Origin: Yamagishiella unicocca
Lineage: Eukaryota > Chlorophyta > Chlorophyceae > Chlamydomonadales > Volvocaceae
Length of the DNA stretch: 64,000 nt
Reading direction: 5' to 3'
Assembly: GCA_003116995.1 (NCBI GenBank)
Contig: BDSL01000011.1
Coordinates: forward strand, 1,240,001-1,304,000
The translations under genes and the position numbers were made by a program. This document shows positions 1 through 12,041 of this stretch, piece after piece (positions within the stretch are counted from its first letter, which is position 1; each line of letters starts with the position of its first letter). The notes below the pieces were generated by a model, which saw only the letters and a program-made list of their open reading frames with translations, did no database searches and was not told the DNA's origin.

Positions 1-20
1 GTGGAGGCGGGGCAGCAGGA

Positions 21-279
21 GGGGCAGCAGGAGGGGCTGCCGGAGGGGCTGCCGGAGGGGCTGCCGGAGGGGCTGCCGGAGGGGCTGCCGGAGGGGCTGC
101 CGGAGGGGCTGCCGGAGGGGCTGCCGGAGGGGCTGCCGGAGGGGCTGCCGGAGGGGCTGCCGGAGGGGCTGCCGGAGGGGCTGCCGGAGGGGCTGCCGGA
201 GGGGCTGCCGGAGGGGCTGCCGGAGGGGCTGCAGGAGGGGCTGCAGGAGGGGCTGCAGGAGGGGCTGCAGGAGGGGCTG
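21..279. repeat. 12-bp minisatellite
   Basis: About sixteen copies of a 12-bp unit (ctgccggagggg) are followed by four of a variant (ctgcaggagggg). It lies beyond the last visible exon of the minus-strand PLP-homeostasis gene, so it is probably in that gene's final intron. The open plus frame across it (Gly-Leu-Pro-Glu repeat) is a by-product of a unit length divisible by three. Confidence 0.9.
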
Positions 280-519
280 CCCGCCTGCCCGGGCGGCCTG
301 CAGTAACAGCCAGAGCTGGTGGGCTATGCCGGCCCCCTCCCCGGTTCTTTTCTGTTAACCCCATGCGCGCGCGTCCAGGCGTCCAAAGCCTATGCACCAG
401 CTACATTTCCCATGTCGAGTAACCCATTTCTTTCCGGAACCCCCCAGGCCAAGGCCCCTATCCGCTTGCAGCAACTCCCTATCCCTGGCGCCGCCACCCA
501 ACCCATCTCGACGCCTCAC

Positions 520-3302
520 CGCCTGCTCGAAGTCCCCCGACATGCCCATACTCAGCTCCAGCTGCTCCGGAACCAGCCCCAGTTCCGCCGCCACCTTGGC
601 CCGGCACCCCGCCAGGCACTCGAAGTTCTCCGGTCGCGACGAGTAGTCGGGCATGCCGATGGTCATAAGGCCCGCCAGCCGCAGCTGGGGGCACTTCTGC
701 GGGCGGTAGGGGATTCGGCGGGGTTGTAAAAAGGCGGTGAATCGACAACGGAGGAGAGACGTTACTAGAACGGTGTCACGAGGGGTGTGGGGTTTCACGA
801 GGGGTGTGGGGGGGGGGGACGTGAGGGAGATGGGCGCTTCTTGCAGGGGCAGCTAGGATGCAGAGTGCGACGCCGCTGCTGCCAACACGGGCCGGGCCGG
901 GCCAGTTGCCTAGTTAGGGCCCCACCTGCGCGATGTGCCGTGCAAGCTCCACGCACTCGGCGGGCTCCACGCCGTACTTGGACTCCTCCCCGCTCGTGTT
1001 GACCTACGGGGGGGGGGGGAGAAAGGGCAGTGGCGGCAGCGGCGTGGAAGCTGGATCCTTGGATTCTGGCTTTCGGCTTTTTGGATCCCTGGAAGGAATT
1101 CTGGATCCGGCGCGGCGCTGTCCGCATTAACAGCTCATGACGCGGCAGTCCGCCAACGAGAGCAGCTCCGCGGTGTGTACGGCAACAGCCGCCACGGCGG
1201 CGGCACCTACTAGAAGCGGGTTGGGCTGCGGTAGCCTGCAGGCTAAGGAGCTCACCTCAAACCCCGGCACACACACCCGTGCTAAACGGTTCTTTCTGGC
1301 ATCCACGGGTCTTCCTCGACCCCCCCCCCCCAGCGGCAGCCTGCACAGCCCCCACGCCGCTGGGCCTGGTTCCGGGCGCCGGCTCCAGAACCAAGTCCCT
1401 TCAGCAAGATAAGTGGGGAACTGTCCTCGAGGGGTTGTCCCCCTTCTCCCATGCCGTACAGCCGCACCGCAGCAGGCGTAACCATCCCTCCGGCTCCGAA
1501 ATCCATTAGCCCGCTCCCCCCCTCACCCCGCCCGCTGACGGGGTTCCTTTGCAACCCACCCGCTCACCTGCACCATCACCGCTAGCTGCTGGCTGCGCCC
1601 CGACTGCTCCACCGCCCGGTTGATCTTGTCCGCCAGCTGCGAGGGATTGCGGGGGGTTACAGAAAAGAACCGGTAACTCGGCATGCAGGGGGGGAGATTG
1701 CGGGGGGTGGGGTGGGCGAGAAGACCCCCACCCACCCACCCGGGGTTTCAAGGGGGAGGGGTTTGAGGAGGCCGGGATGAGTAATGGGTGCAGGGTGCAG
1801 GGTGGGGGTGTGGGGGGGGGGGTTGCTACTTGTGTATGTGCCGTAGATGCCACCGGTATGCGCCGCTTGCGCCGGCAGGGAGAGGGGGGGAAACAGCGCA
1901 CTGACTATCATCAGCGGCGCCGTGTACGACAACGCGGTCAGGCCCCACCTTCGTCGAGTCGACTGTCTCCACCATGTACAGGTTAGGCACAGCCTCTGCG
2001 AGCAGCGTACGACAAGCAATGGGGGAGGGGAGTTTGTGTACGGAGGCTGCCCCGAGGGGGGGGGGTGCGCGCAGGATCCAACCAGGGCGCTCCGCGATCC
2101 AGCTGAGCCAACCAGCAAGCATCACACACAAGCCCCTCTCCCACCAAATGCCCCGCAAATCGCGCCCCGGAAACGCGCACAAGTGCAGTACGAGAATGTA
2201 CGACGCCGTACCTACGATGGCCTTGACCTTGTTTGACTGCAGGTGGCCGATGAAGTGCCACTGGATGTCGCCGGGCAGCAGGGGCGCCTTGTCCAGCAGC
2301 TCCTGCACGAGTGGGCGGCAGCGGCACACCACCACCACCGCCACCATCACCCTAGTGCTCGCTGAGAGCAGCCCCACCGGGCCTCGCACCCGCACCAGCC
2401 CCACCGGTCCCCGCGCCCGCACCCGCACCCGCACCCGTGGTGCGCCCTTCGGTGCCTGGACAGCCCACGTCAGGCCGTGTCGGGTTCTGCAGCAGTCCGC
2501 TGCACTCAGGTCGGTCCCCTCCTGGGAACGGTCGCCGCGGCTCCCGCCCTGCGTCCTCCCCCCCCCCCCCGGGACCGCGGGACGTCTTGTCCTAAATGGG
2601 TTTTCTCGCATCCACGGGTCTTCCTCGAACCCCCCGGGACTGCTGTTGCTGCTGCTGCTGCTACTGCTGCACCGCGTGCTGTACTCGCGGACCGGGACAA
2701 CCAAATTCAGCTCGTCTGGACGTCAGTCTCTGTTGACTCGGGAGCCCCACTGCGCATGCGCCGGCGGGGAGTCGATGCCGCTGACGCACGCCACCTCTTT
2801 GGTCCGCCGACTACGCACTACTCTCCAATCCAAGCCCCAACCCCGGCTTGCTCCAGAAAGCCCACTATCGCCTCCGGCGGCATCTACTGGCCCCCTCTGG
2901 CCCTCGGCTTGATGCGCAACATACCTGCACGTAATTCTCCCCGAAGACGCGCTGCCCCGCGTCGTACGCCTCCTGAATCGCCTCCGCAGGCTTTGTCTTG
3001 CTCACAGCAACAAGCCGGACCTGGAATCCAGGCGGCAAGGATTGCGTGGTCATGTATTAGAGATTGAGCAGCTTTCCGCGCCCATGTCAGGGGCGGCAAG
3101 GTCTACGCCAGGACCCGACAGCTGCCGGCGGATGCCCGCATACCGGCTGCGCCTTGCCAGCGCGCTCCGCGGCCAGCTTCATCCTAGCTAGCACATCTTG
3201 CAGTGCTGCCGCCACAGGTTTCTCCGCCATGGTGTTAGCGCTGCGAGCGAATGCCTGGACCGCGACCCTTCGCGACGATGAGAACAGCAGCGCCGTCGCC
3301 AT
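520..3302 (-). CDS. Pyridoxal phosphate homeostasis protein (YggS/PLPBP family), 3' end outside window
   Basis: PLP-binding protein of the alanine-racemase-like TIM-barrel fold; the family buffers pyridoxal phosphate and has no known catalytic reaction. Seven exons join in phase: 3302-3144, 3020-2925, 2302-2212, 1995-1949, 1636-1568, 1003-926 and 696-520, giving 239 residues. Family signatures appear in order: AVSKTKP (the Lys, about residue 61, is the expected Schiff-base lysine), [35 protein letters not shown] and [11 protein letters not shown]. The last motif (the IEMGST...VRVG segment) is missing and must lie left of base 1. Start chosen at the first ATG (3302); the next Met about 24 residues on begins the conserved domain, so the first 24 residues look like an organelle presequence. 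Divergent from the release-factor gene, about 206 bp apart. Confidence 0.93.
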
Positions 3303-3508
3303 GTAGGGCGCTGTGCAGCGCAATTGTTATTTCCCTAGGTATCCTACTTGTGACAACGAAGGGCTTGGAAAATTGAATGGATGCTCGTGCTCGCGCAAGC
3401 ATAGTCGACCCAAATAGTCGCTACACTGCTGAATACGTCAATACAATATACTCCATAGTATGCGTACAAATGCATGTTAGGCCCTCCTCCTCCCGCCCGT
3501 AGGCCCCT
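3303..3508. promoter_or_regulatory. Bidirectional promoter region
   Basis: The 206-bp gap between the start codons of the PLP-homeostasis gene (minus) and the release-factor gene (plus). It must hold both promoters and 5' leaders. It is less GC-rich than its surroundings. I see no convincing TATA box. Function is inferred from position only. Confidence 0.45.
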
Positions 3509-6500
3509 ATGTCCTCTATCGCGTTGGTACGCGTCGCTCTGATCGCTTCCCAAGCTGCAGCGCAACGCCCAATCGCGATGATCGCATCCGTAACACTCAA
3601 ATTGACACCCGGCCACCAGGGTCGCTGTTACAGCAGCGCCGGCCTTGGCGCCTCGATGGCGCATCGTTTCCCCATGGCTTCTGCACAGTGCGCGGCAGCC
3701 ACTTGCAACCGGTGCATTGATGCGCCCTCGACGTCGGAGCCTTTGGCGGCGAGCAACCAGCGCCAACCCTACCAGCGCCACCACCTCCGCCACCCAGCAC
3801 GCACTGAACGCGTACGCTCGATAGCGGCGGTGCCGCGACACTGCTCCGAATCCTGGCCTTGCAGCGACACCGCAGCTTGGCCTCCTACGTTACGGCTCAG
3901 TAAACGTCGGGGTGTAGCTGCATCTCCGTCAGCTTCTTCGTCTTCCGCTTCCACCTCTGCCGCAGGGGAAGTCGAGGGACTTGGATCACTCAAACGAAAG
4001 GTACGGCGCTGCGAAAGCCCTACAAGTGTTATTTTCGGCGGATGCGGGTTGGTCTGGATCTAATCCGTCGTACGGGCCGGCGCAACGGCGGTCGCGGCGC
4101 GGGCCTTACTGCGCCCGTTTGCCGCGGGCCCAAACTACCCTAGGGTCAAAGTCCCCTGCCTCACAGGCCCCTGGATCTTGCCGCTAAGTGCAGATCACGG
4201 AGGCGGAGGGCCGCCTGGCTGCGGTGCTGGACGTTGCTGACGTGGCGGGCTGCCGCGCAAAGCTGGCCTCCCTGGAGCATGACGCCTCCGGCGACGGGCT
4301 GTGGGGCGACACGGGGCGGGCGCAGGCGCTGCTGTCGGCGATCAATGAGCTCAGGTGCGCGTGCCCCCGCACCTCGCAACGGAAGCAGGAGGGGGAGGGA
4401 GAGGAGAGGAAACCCGGAGGGGGGGGAGAGGAGAGGAAACCCGGGAGCGGGCACACCGACAGAGATGAAGCAGCCGAGGGGGAGGAGAGCGGGAGCACGG
4501 GTGGGTAGTGGACCACGGGTGGCGCCGGACTGCCCGGTAACCGGACTTGCTCTTGTCAGCTATCATCTTCGTGACTCAATTCCGCGGGCCAACGCACCAT
4601 TCTGGACTGCGGACGGCTGCGTTCCATGACGTGTTGTTCCATGACGGTGTTGTTCCATGACGTGTCGTTCATTGGCCCGGCCACCCCACCCGGGCGCAGG
4701 TCTGAGGTCCAGGCTCTGGAGCGGTTTCGGAGCCAGCTGGACGAGTGCGCTTTCGCTGTGGAGCTGTTGGAGTCTGAGGAGGTGAGCTCCCCACGTCCGG
4801 CCGCAGCCGCAGCCCTACCTTCCAACACGTCGAGCTGGAGTCCCCCCTTTTTCGCACAGATCGCCTAGCTACTAGCTAGGAAAGGCAGCTAGGAATCAAA
4901 TCAGCCGCCCGACGACAACCTCCTCGCGCCTGTCACAAATACCACACTGGGAATCCGTGCCCGCTCCGTAACGTGTCCCAACCCGTGACACCCCCGACCT
5001 CTGAACCCCCACCCCTCTGACCCCCACCCCTCTGAACCCCCCCCCTCTCACCCCCCACCCCTCTCACCCCCCCCCTCTCACCCCCCCTCTCACCCCCCAC
5101 CCCTCTCACCCCCCAACCCTCTCGCCCCCAACCCTCACCCCCCAATCCTCACCCCCAACCCTCACCCCTCTCACCCCCGGGGCTCCGCGCACGTCCAGTC
5201 TTCGCCCGGCAGTGGCGGCGGCGGCAACGGCCTCACCCCCGACCAAGCGCTCCTCGCAGCGGAGGCAATGGCCACACTGCGGCTGCTGAACCAGGGACTT
5301 GACGGGTGCGGCGGCTGCGGCGGCGGCGGCGGCTGGAAGCACCGGATAGGGGCCGGGCGTGGGGGCCGACCGGAACGGGTTTGGCAGTACGGGCAGGGGA
5401 GTGCGGGGAGGGGCGGGGAGGGGCGTGGAGGGCAGGGGAGGGGCGGGGCCTCAGGGCAGCGGGATCAGGCGTGGAGGGCCGAGAAGGCAATGGAGCCGGG
5501 CAGTGGGGCAGTGGGGCAGTGGGGCCGTGGGGCCGTGGGGCCGTGGGGCCGTGGGGCCGTGGGGCCGTGGGGCCGTGGGGCCGTGGGGCAGGATGAGGCG
5601 GGCAGACTGCTACCTGGAGGGGGTGCAAGGGAAGACCCGTGTACGCGAGAAAAACCGGTTAGGACAGACATATGGAGGGGGTTAAGCGGAAACCCGTTGG
5701 TCGGGGGCCTTATGGGCGTTCCGAACCGGTGGACCGTGAGTTGGTGTGTCGGAGCCACGGATGCAGCCGGCTGGGGGGGGGCGCAGCGGCTCCCCCTCCT
5801 GCGCCGTCCATCAACCCGCGCACCCAGGCCTGCATGCCCGCCCGCCCGCCCGCCTTTCTTCCGCCTCCGCAGCTGGGAGCTGCGGCGGCTGCTGAGCGGG
5901 CCTTATGACGACCGCGGCGCGCGGCTGGTGATCAGCGCGGGTGCGGGCGGCGTGGACGCCATGGACTGGGCGGAGATGCTGGAGCGGATGTACATGCGGT
6001 GGGTTTCGGGGGAAACCGTGGGTTGGAGGAAAACCCGTGGTTTGAGGAAAACCCGTGGGTTTGAGAAAAACCCGTGGGTTTGAGGAAAACCCGTGGGTTT
6101 GAGGAAAACCCGTGGGTTTGAGGAAAACCCGTGGGTTTGAGGAAAACCCGTGGGTGCGAGGAAAACCCGTGGGTGCGAGGAAAACCCGTGGGTGCGAGGA
6201 AAACCGTTTAGGAAAGACATGCGGTGGGTTTCGAGGAAGACCGGCGGGTGGGTGGGTGCGGTGGATGGGGTAGCTGGGGGGTGGGGTAGCGGGAGGGGAG
6301 TAGTGGGTGGCTTGTGAAAAGACCCGGTCACTCGACGTGGGAAGTGTAGATGGTGGGTAAGGGGGGGATGAACTGGTGGGTGGAGGCCGGGGTTGGCGGG
6401 GAAGCCCAGGGCTGCGGCGCTGAGAGCGGGTGAGCGGGCGTCTGAATGCACTTCAGTGGGTGCTGGCAGCGGAGCTGCACACGATGGCGCGAGGCAGGGC

Positions 6501-9500
6501 GGGTGGCAGGGGCCCTGACCCTGATGCTCCTGGTTCACCGTACAAGCCGTTTTTGCATCTGCGGTATGCGCGCTCGGCCGCATGCTCTAGTCCTGGAGGC
6601 CCATTCCCAAGTGGGGCGCCGGCAGCTACGCCGGCGGCGGCTGCGGCTGTGGCTGCGGCTGCGGCTGTGGCTGCGGCTGCGCCGGCGGCGGCGGCTGCAC
6701 CGGCGGCTGTGACTGCGGAGGGTGCTGCAGCGGCTGCTGACGCCGGCGGCGCTGACGCTGCTGCTCCGTGCAGGTGGGCGGAGCAGTGCGGCTACGTCGT
6801 GCGTGTGGTGGACAGGGCTCCAGGGGAGGAGGCGGGCCTCAAGAGCGTGGAGCTGGAGGTTTCGGGGCGGTACGTGTACGGCTACCTGCGGGGGGAGAAG
6901 GGCACACACCGCCTGGTGCGCAACTCACCGTTCAACGCGAAGGGGCTGCGGCAGACGAGCTTCGCGGGTAAGTGAGCAGAGCGTGGGGACGCGTGTTTGC
7001 CAGGTGACCCCGTTTCGCGGGGCGTAAGTTATATCCGCGAATCCACGGCCGCAAAGCGAAGGGCGATGAAGATAAACGAAGGGCGTCCGGCGGCAGGGGG
7101 GGGTGCGAGGAAGGCTCGTGGATGCGAGAAAAACAGGCGTTTCGAGATGCATGCTGGGTAGGGGGGATGGGTGTTTTGGGGGGGGGTGCGGCGTCGCCCC
7201 ACGCGTTCCCCTCCCCCCCCCCTTGTAGCCGCTTTAGCTTAGCCGCCAAAGGTCATATTACGACCTTCGGCTTTAGTATCCCCAACCCAGTTCTCCAGCA
7301 TGCATCTGAAAACGTCTGTTCTAAACGGTTTTTTCGGGCATCCACGGGTCTTCCTCAATCCCCCCTTGTTCTAAACGGCTTTCCTTTCGTGCACGGGTCT
7401 TCCTGCCCCCCTTGTTGCTTTGCTAAGGCTATGCACCCACTACATTCCCCAGTCGCGTTACCGGTTCTTTTATTGTAGCCCCCCTTGTTGCTTTCCAGCT
7501 GCGGATGTGATGCCGCTGCTGGGCCCCGAGGACCTGCCCGAGCTGGACCTCAACGAGCGAGACCTGGAAGTGACCACCATGCGCTCCGGAGGCAAGGGGG
7601 GCCAGAACGTCAACAAGGTGGAGACAGGTGCGGGGGGCAGGTGCGAGGAAAACCCTGGGGGCGGGGGGAGGGGGGCAGGAGGGGGTGACGTTGGTGGGGG
7701 AGGGGAAACGACCTGGCTCCGAAACCGGGGAGCCTCGGGGAGCTGGAACGGCGCGGGTGTGGGTGTGGGTGTGGATGCGAGGGGGCAGCGAGCGGCGGCC
7801 CTCCCCCCCTGGAGTTTGGCTGCGGGGGCACTGCAGCGGCGGCACCTGGTGAGCCCACTCCGCGACCCAACGCTAGGTGCTCAGCCCCTAGCAGCCAGCC
7901 TCCTCCAAGAAACAATGCCTCCGCTGTCCTCACACAACACAACACCAGGCATGCGTATTTAAAACACAACACCAGGCATGCGTATGCCGCCACAAACGTT
8001 GGCGCAGACTCGTCCGGTGGTCGGCTCCCTACCTCCCGGACGAAGTCGCTGTGCCTCATCCGCGAGGTTCGAAAAGACGACCCGAGTTCTCCCGCATGCC
8101 AACCCAAACGCTTACCCCAACTCGTATCCCAACTGTTGCCGGCTAAGTTCTCTCCTCCTTCTCTCCTATTTGTGTGCACCCACCAGGTGTATAACCCACC
8201 TTCCCGCCAGGCGTGTAACCGGTCGTGTAACCGGTGTAACCCATGTCGTGTAACCGGTCCTTATGCCATCCCCCCCCCCAGGCGTTCGCATCGTGCACGT
8301 GCCCACTGGCATCACTGTCAAGTGCACACAGGAGCGCAGCCAGCTGCAGAACCGGGCCATAGCGCTGGACATACTCAAGGTGGGTGGGGCCGGGAGGCGG
8401 GACGGGGGGGGGCCGTGGCGCGAGAAGACCCGGTTGCACGACACTGGGACGCGGGTATGTGTGTGTGTGTGTGTTTTATAAATGCTGAGCTGAGCCGCGA
8501 AGTATACGTAGCGCGAGGAGACCGGTGTGTGTGTGTGTGTGTGTGTGTGGAGAGGAAAGCCGTAGGCCGGCAATGAAGAGTAGCACCGACTAGGGATTGC
8601 TTGATACAGCGGTGGGGGAAGAGGCTAAAACCCTAAAACCCACCCCACCCCGCCCCACGCAAAAGTGTCCGGCAGCTCCGTTTCTGTTCCTCCACGGCGC
8701 CGTAGGCGAGACTCGTCCGCAGGTTTCCAGTAGTTGTACAACGTTCGACAACATGCAAACCCAAACTCGTAGTCACGACCATTCGCCGATTGGTTCGCCT
8801 CCTCCGATGTCGTGTGCACGGGTCTCTTCAGCCCCTCCCCCACACCTCGCCCTGCCTCTCGACCCTCGGCAGCCCGGGTTTTGCCTCCTCTTTCTCCTGT
8901 GTCGTTACCCGCGTTTCCCCGCCACCCCTGCCGCCCCCACGGTTTTCCTCCGTACACGGGCTCTACTCGCCGCCCGCCCCGCAGGCCCGCCTGCTAGTGG
9001 TGCTGGAGGAGCAGAACGCCCGCAGGGTCGCGGAGATCCGCGGGGACCTGGTCAAGGCGGAGTGGGGGCAGCAGATCAGGAACTACGGTGCGGGGCGGCG
9101 CTGGCTGCGGGGCGGGCGTGGCGAGGAAGCCCGTGTACGACAGGGACACAGCAGGAGGAGAGGAGGGGGGAATACTAACAAGGGCAGAGTTGGGTACTAA
9201 CACGGGGTTGGGCCTTTAGAAAGGGAGGAGAAGGGTCCGCCGCCTCCATCCGCCCGCTGGGGGGCTCCCAGCGCTGATCATACTGGCACCAGTGGCGGCA
9301 ATGTCGTTCTTCTGTCGGGCAGCGTGGATGCGGGTCCCCCCCGACCCCCCTCGCACATACGCCGTCCGCCTCCAAGGAAGGAAGCACCCCTCCTCTAGCC
9401 ACAGCCGCCGCAGCCGGCTTCCCCGCCTCCCCTCCGAGTCCGGGCCACGTCACTGTCGTACGACAAAACCCTGCCCTCGTCCCCCGCCCCCGCCTCTTTT

Positions 9501-9678
9501 CCCCCCAGTGTTCCATCCGTACAAGTTGGTCAAGGACACGCGCACCGGCCACGAGACGTCGGACGTGCAGGCTGTGATGGACGGGGAGCTCGGGGGCCTT
9601 ATGGCCGCGTTCCTGCGCCTAAAGGGGCGCCAGGCGGTGGGACAGAGCCTGGCGGACGACAGCACAGGCAGCAGCTGA
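3509..9678 (+). CDS. prfB: Plastid peptide-chain release factor 2 (PrfB-type)
   Basis: Class I release factor for UGA/UAA stops on bacterial-type ribosomes. Ten exons join in phase: 3509-4000, 4194-4354, 4700-4781, 5199-5305, 5873-5998, 6774-6967, 7499-7627, 8282-8379, 8985-9087 and 9509-9678, giving 553 residues. The first ~160 residues are Ala/Ser/Arg-rich, fitting a plastid transit peptide; the initiating Met is uncertain because further in-frame ATGs occur in exon 1. Then follow the helical domain, GPYDD and AGAGG, the codon-recognition tripeptide SPF (about residues 374-376; SPF marks RF2, RF1 has PxT), SFAG, the catalytic GGQ (about 421-423) in [21 protein letters not shown] and HPYKLVKD. 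No bacterial autoregulatory frameshift is seen. Introns are full of repeats. Plastid rather than mitochondrial targeting is inferred. Confidence 0.93.
4980..5175. repeat. Pyrimidine-rich tract in release-factor intron 3
   Basis: Almost pure C/T on the plus strand, built from irregular 10-16 bp units (cacccctctcaccccc). It directly precedes the acceptor at 5198, so it may act as a very long polypyrimidine tract. It is also the kind of mirror-symmetric homopurine/homopyrimidine run that can form triplex DNA. Confidence 0.75.
5500..5590. repeat. 9-bp tandem repeat in release-factor intron 4
   Basis: Around eight copies of ggggccgtg, preceded by three diverged copies (ggggcagtg). Wholly intronic. 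Confidence 0.85.
6020..6205. repeat. About 20-bp tandem repeat in release-factor intron 5
   Basis: About nine copies of a 19-21 bp unit (gaggaaaacccgtgggtttg, later copies ending gggtgcg). The unit resembles the end of the intronic foldback element described at 7098, so the array may have grown from one element terminus. Confidence 0.85.
7098..7367. mobile_element. Foldback MITE in release-factor intron 6
   Basis: Left arm 7098-7158 (gggtgcgaggaaggctcgtg ... gatgcatgctggg) is the reverse complement, with one gap of about 10 bp, of right arm 7294-7367 (ccagcatgcatctgaaaacg ... tccacgggtcttcctc). No coding capacity. A 130-bp stretch including the right arm recurs in a codanin-1 intron near 41,132, and both arms recur at 28,945-29,240. 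That makes it a family of short inverted-repeat elements. Target-site duplications were not resolved. Confidence 0.7.
8456..8551. repeat. (GT)n microsatellites in release-factor intron 8
   Basis: Two GT dinucleotide runs, about 8456-8474 and 8523-8549, separated by unique sequence. Intronic. Confidence 0.85.
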
Positions 9679-10196
9679 CGCCATCACCCAACCCGCTGAC
9701 AGCCCTCCCTGGAGGGTGCCCGAGGGGACCCCTCCCTGGCGAGTTGCAGCTGTGGGCATCTGCGGCCGTAGCAGCCGGGTGCGCAACAGCAGGCAGCAGC
9801 AGCCCCTGGCCGCGATGTCGCGTCGCCGGACCTGTACGACTTGTGTCGTACGGGTAGGTTGCGACGTGGATGAGGGTTGTGGCGCGTGGGTGCCAAGCGC
9901 CGTTGTGTATGCCGCCTGGCGAGTGTCACGAACTTGTAACGAACTAAATAAGGCAACCAGCTTTGCGGCACACGTAGCAAAGTAATCAATGGGACTGACT
10001 AACTCCGTCATCGTGTTGAGATTGGCGGTGTTGGAGGTGACGGTGCGGCCGTTGAGCGCCGGAAGCAGCGGCTTGCCTGCGAGCTGGCCCAGAGGCGAGC
10101 TGCTAGAGGCGCTGCCTTCCTCCTCCACTAGCCGTCTAGCCGCAGGTGGCGAAGGGTGGGCTGTTGTATGCATGAACCGGGTTTCCTTAGGAAGGG
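9679..10196. other. Release-factor 3' UTR and intergenic stretch
   Basis: After the stop at 9678 there is 3' UTR. A TGTAA, the usual chlorophyte poly(A) signal, lies at 9935-9939, about 257 bp past the stop. I see no gene between there and the left inverted arm at 10197. Confidence 0.5.
9935..9939 (+). terminator. Poly(A) signal TGTAA of the release-factor gene
   Basis: TGTAA is the standard polyadenylation signal of Chlamydomonas-type algae. It is placed about 257 bp after the stop, a normal 3' UTR length. Assigned from motif and position. Confidence 0.55.
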
Positions 10197-10684
10197 ACGA
10201 CGGGGGAGGAGCGCCTACTTCCTGTGCTGCTCGCTGCGCTTCCCGACTGGGACCAAAAAAACACAAAATTCCAAAAATTCGCACGTTCCGAGTCGCAAAT
10301 CAGCCGTTACAACTTTGGCGCCCTCGTTTGGCCACCTTTGGAAGTGCGCTCAGCCACTCCTGCTTGCTGCGCTCCCCGACTCTGAACAAAGACAAGCTAC
10401 TCGCGCCTTCCGAGTCGCAAATCGGCCGACTAAGCTTTCCCTACATTTGCGTCTGATAATGCGACCGCGCCTGATTTCCAATTGGTGACCTTGCCGTTGG
10501 GAACTTTCGTGACTCCGACGCCAGCTGCCGAAATAATGCCCAAACAAATGCTTGTAAACAGCTGCCCAATTCCCGGCTCTCTTTCCGAGTCGACGAGGTC
10601 TCGAGTGGAAGCAAAAATGAGGTTGGCTGGGCTTGAACCATGGACCGACTCTTTCCCCCAAGGGCGGGCCGCCCCAATTCGGAA

Positions 10685-10735
10685 ACTACAGCAAAACTAC
10701 AGGGAAACTACAGGCAAACTACAGGGAAACCCCCG
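10685..10735. repeat. 11-bp tandem repeat in the left arm
   Basis: Four to five copies of a unit like actacagggaa or actacaggcaa; mirrored at about 25,118-25,168 in the right arm. Confidence 0.75.
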
Positions 10736-10780
10736 TGTATCTCGTGAGAAAGCCCGGCGAATCCGAGGCGAAAATTTTGA

Positions 10781-11260
10781 GGCCACCTCATACACGCGGA
10801 TAGGCGGCATCTCCAGCAGCTTCGCCACGCGATTCAGGGCTGCGAGACGAGGTAGCCGTTGTTCTGCTGCTGCGTAATGTCCAACACCGGGATGATGGCG
10901 CTCGCCTTGTAGTTCGGTGGGTACCGGGCGATGATGTTGTTCACCACTTTAAGGGTGGCCTGCATGCACGTGCCGGGAGGCCTTCCTGGTCAGGGTGCGC
11001 CTGCCTTTGCCTTGATGGCCACGACCACAAACCAGCCAATCCAGCAAGCCGCTCGCCTCCGTGTACTCGAAAGTGGTTTGGGCATTGTTCTCCGGCGTAT
11101 CCTTGTGGATGTTGTAAATGTCGGTAGAGTTGGTCGCGAAGCCGCAACGCAGGAGGAGCGCGCCCAGCGGCTGCGCAGCCCTTACGGACACGCCTGCCGA
11201 CTGCTGCTGGCCAACAGCCGAGGCAAGGCGCCCTGCAAGGAGCATGGCCGTAGACAGCAT
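10781..11260 (-). pseudogene. NDUFV2 (complex I 24-kDa subunit) fragment, 5' exons only
   Basis: Exon 1 (11260-11057) has an ATG, a mitochondrial-type presequence and then HKDTPENNAQTTFEYTE. Exon 2 (10959-10781) reads [13 protein letters not shown]...[33 protein letters not shown]. These are N-terminal hallmarks of the 24-kDa NADH:ubiquinone oxidoreductase subunit. The intron has a GC donor (gcgagc) and a normal AG acceptor. Exon 2 has a frameshift that looks like a 4-bp loss just before NRVAK and creates a TGA at 10834-10836. Homology stops after YEVA and unrelated element sequence follows. The [2Fe-2S] Cys motifs are absent, so it cannot encode a working subunit. The same frameshift is in the right arm, so it predates arm duplication. 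Confidence 0.88.
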
Positions 11261-12041
11261 TTCTGTGGCAGCGAGCAGGGAATAGAAAGGAACGCTACCC
11301 TCGACACTACGAGACGCACCGGGCCACTATTGGTACCAAGGAACGAAAACGTTTACAACGTTTGGGCACGTCTGTACGTTTGGGCACGTCAACCGTACGA
11401 CACTGTGACACGCCCCTAGCTGACCCGCGAAACCAAGGGCACAGCAGGCACTACGCGCAAATGAGGGCACGGACATGCGGAGGCGCGGGCGAGGGCAGGT
11501 AGGGGTGAGGCGTGCCGCGTGAGGGTGCGTGTCGGCGCACGACGTGCACGCGTGCGAAGTGGCCGGTTGGAGTGGATTTTGCGACTGCGAACCCAGCCCC
11601 AGTTGCACCGGCGCCCCTGACAGTAATTGGCTTTACGAGGCGTTGTGCCTGCTGTGCGGTACACGCGTACCCCCCAACACCTGCCGTCGTAGTGAGACAA
11701 GTAGGGGCGACGCCTGGGGAAGGCGTCTTCCTGGTTTGCCTAGTTACACGGGGTTTACACGGGGTGGGGGTAAACCAGAGCATTTGTGTAGTCACGGGGT
11801 GGGGGGAGCACGGGAGCTACAGCCTGTGATTTATCTTGGACCAACAGACCACCACATTACACAGTGGCTTTCGTTTGCAGTCAGGCACGCGGGCGCCCCT
11901 TTGCAGGCGAAGGAGGCTGCGTTACGTTTGCGCAGTCTGCCCGACAGCTTATCGATTATCACAACACCGAAGCGCCCTCCGTACCAGCTGTGAAAAAATA
12001 GTATGATATAGGTTCTAGGACAGCTCCGACTAACCCCCAAC

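Noticed and set aside
1..306. Open frame encoding a Gly-Leu-Pro-Glu repeat protein
   Set aside because: The 12-bp unit keeps every frame periodic. No start context, no splice partners, and it lies antisense to a gene's intron side.
3087..3323. Upstream start of the PLP-homeostasis gene at 3323
   Set aside because: The codon there is TTG; the first in-frame ATG is at 3302.
5268..6083. 271-codon frame over release-factor introns 4-5
   Set aside because: It crosses intronic 9-bp and 20-bp tandem repeats; only 5,873-5,998 is real coding sequence.
10600..10680. tRNA-like B box (ggttcaagccc on the minus strand; also 25,200 plus), suggesting a SINE
   Set aside because: T-stem pairing is incomplete and no A box, tail or target duplication is seen.
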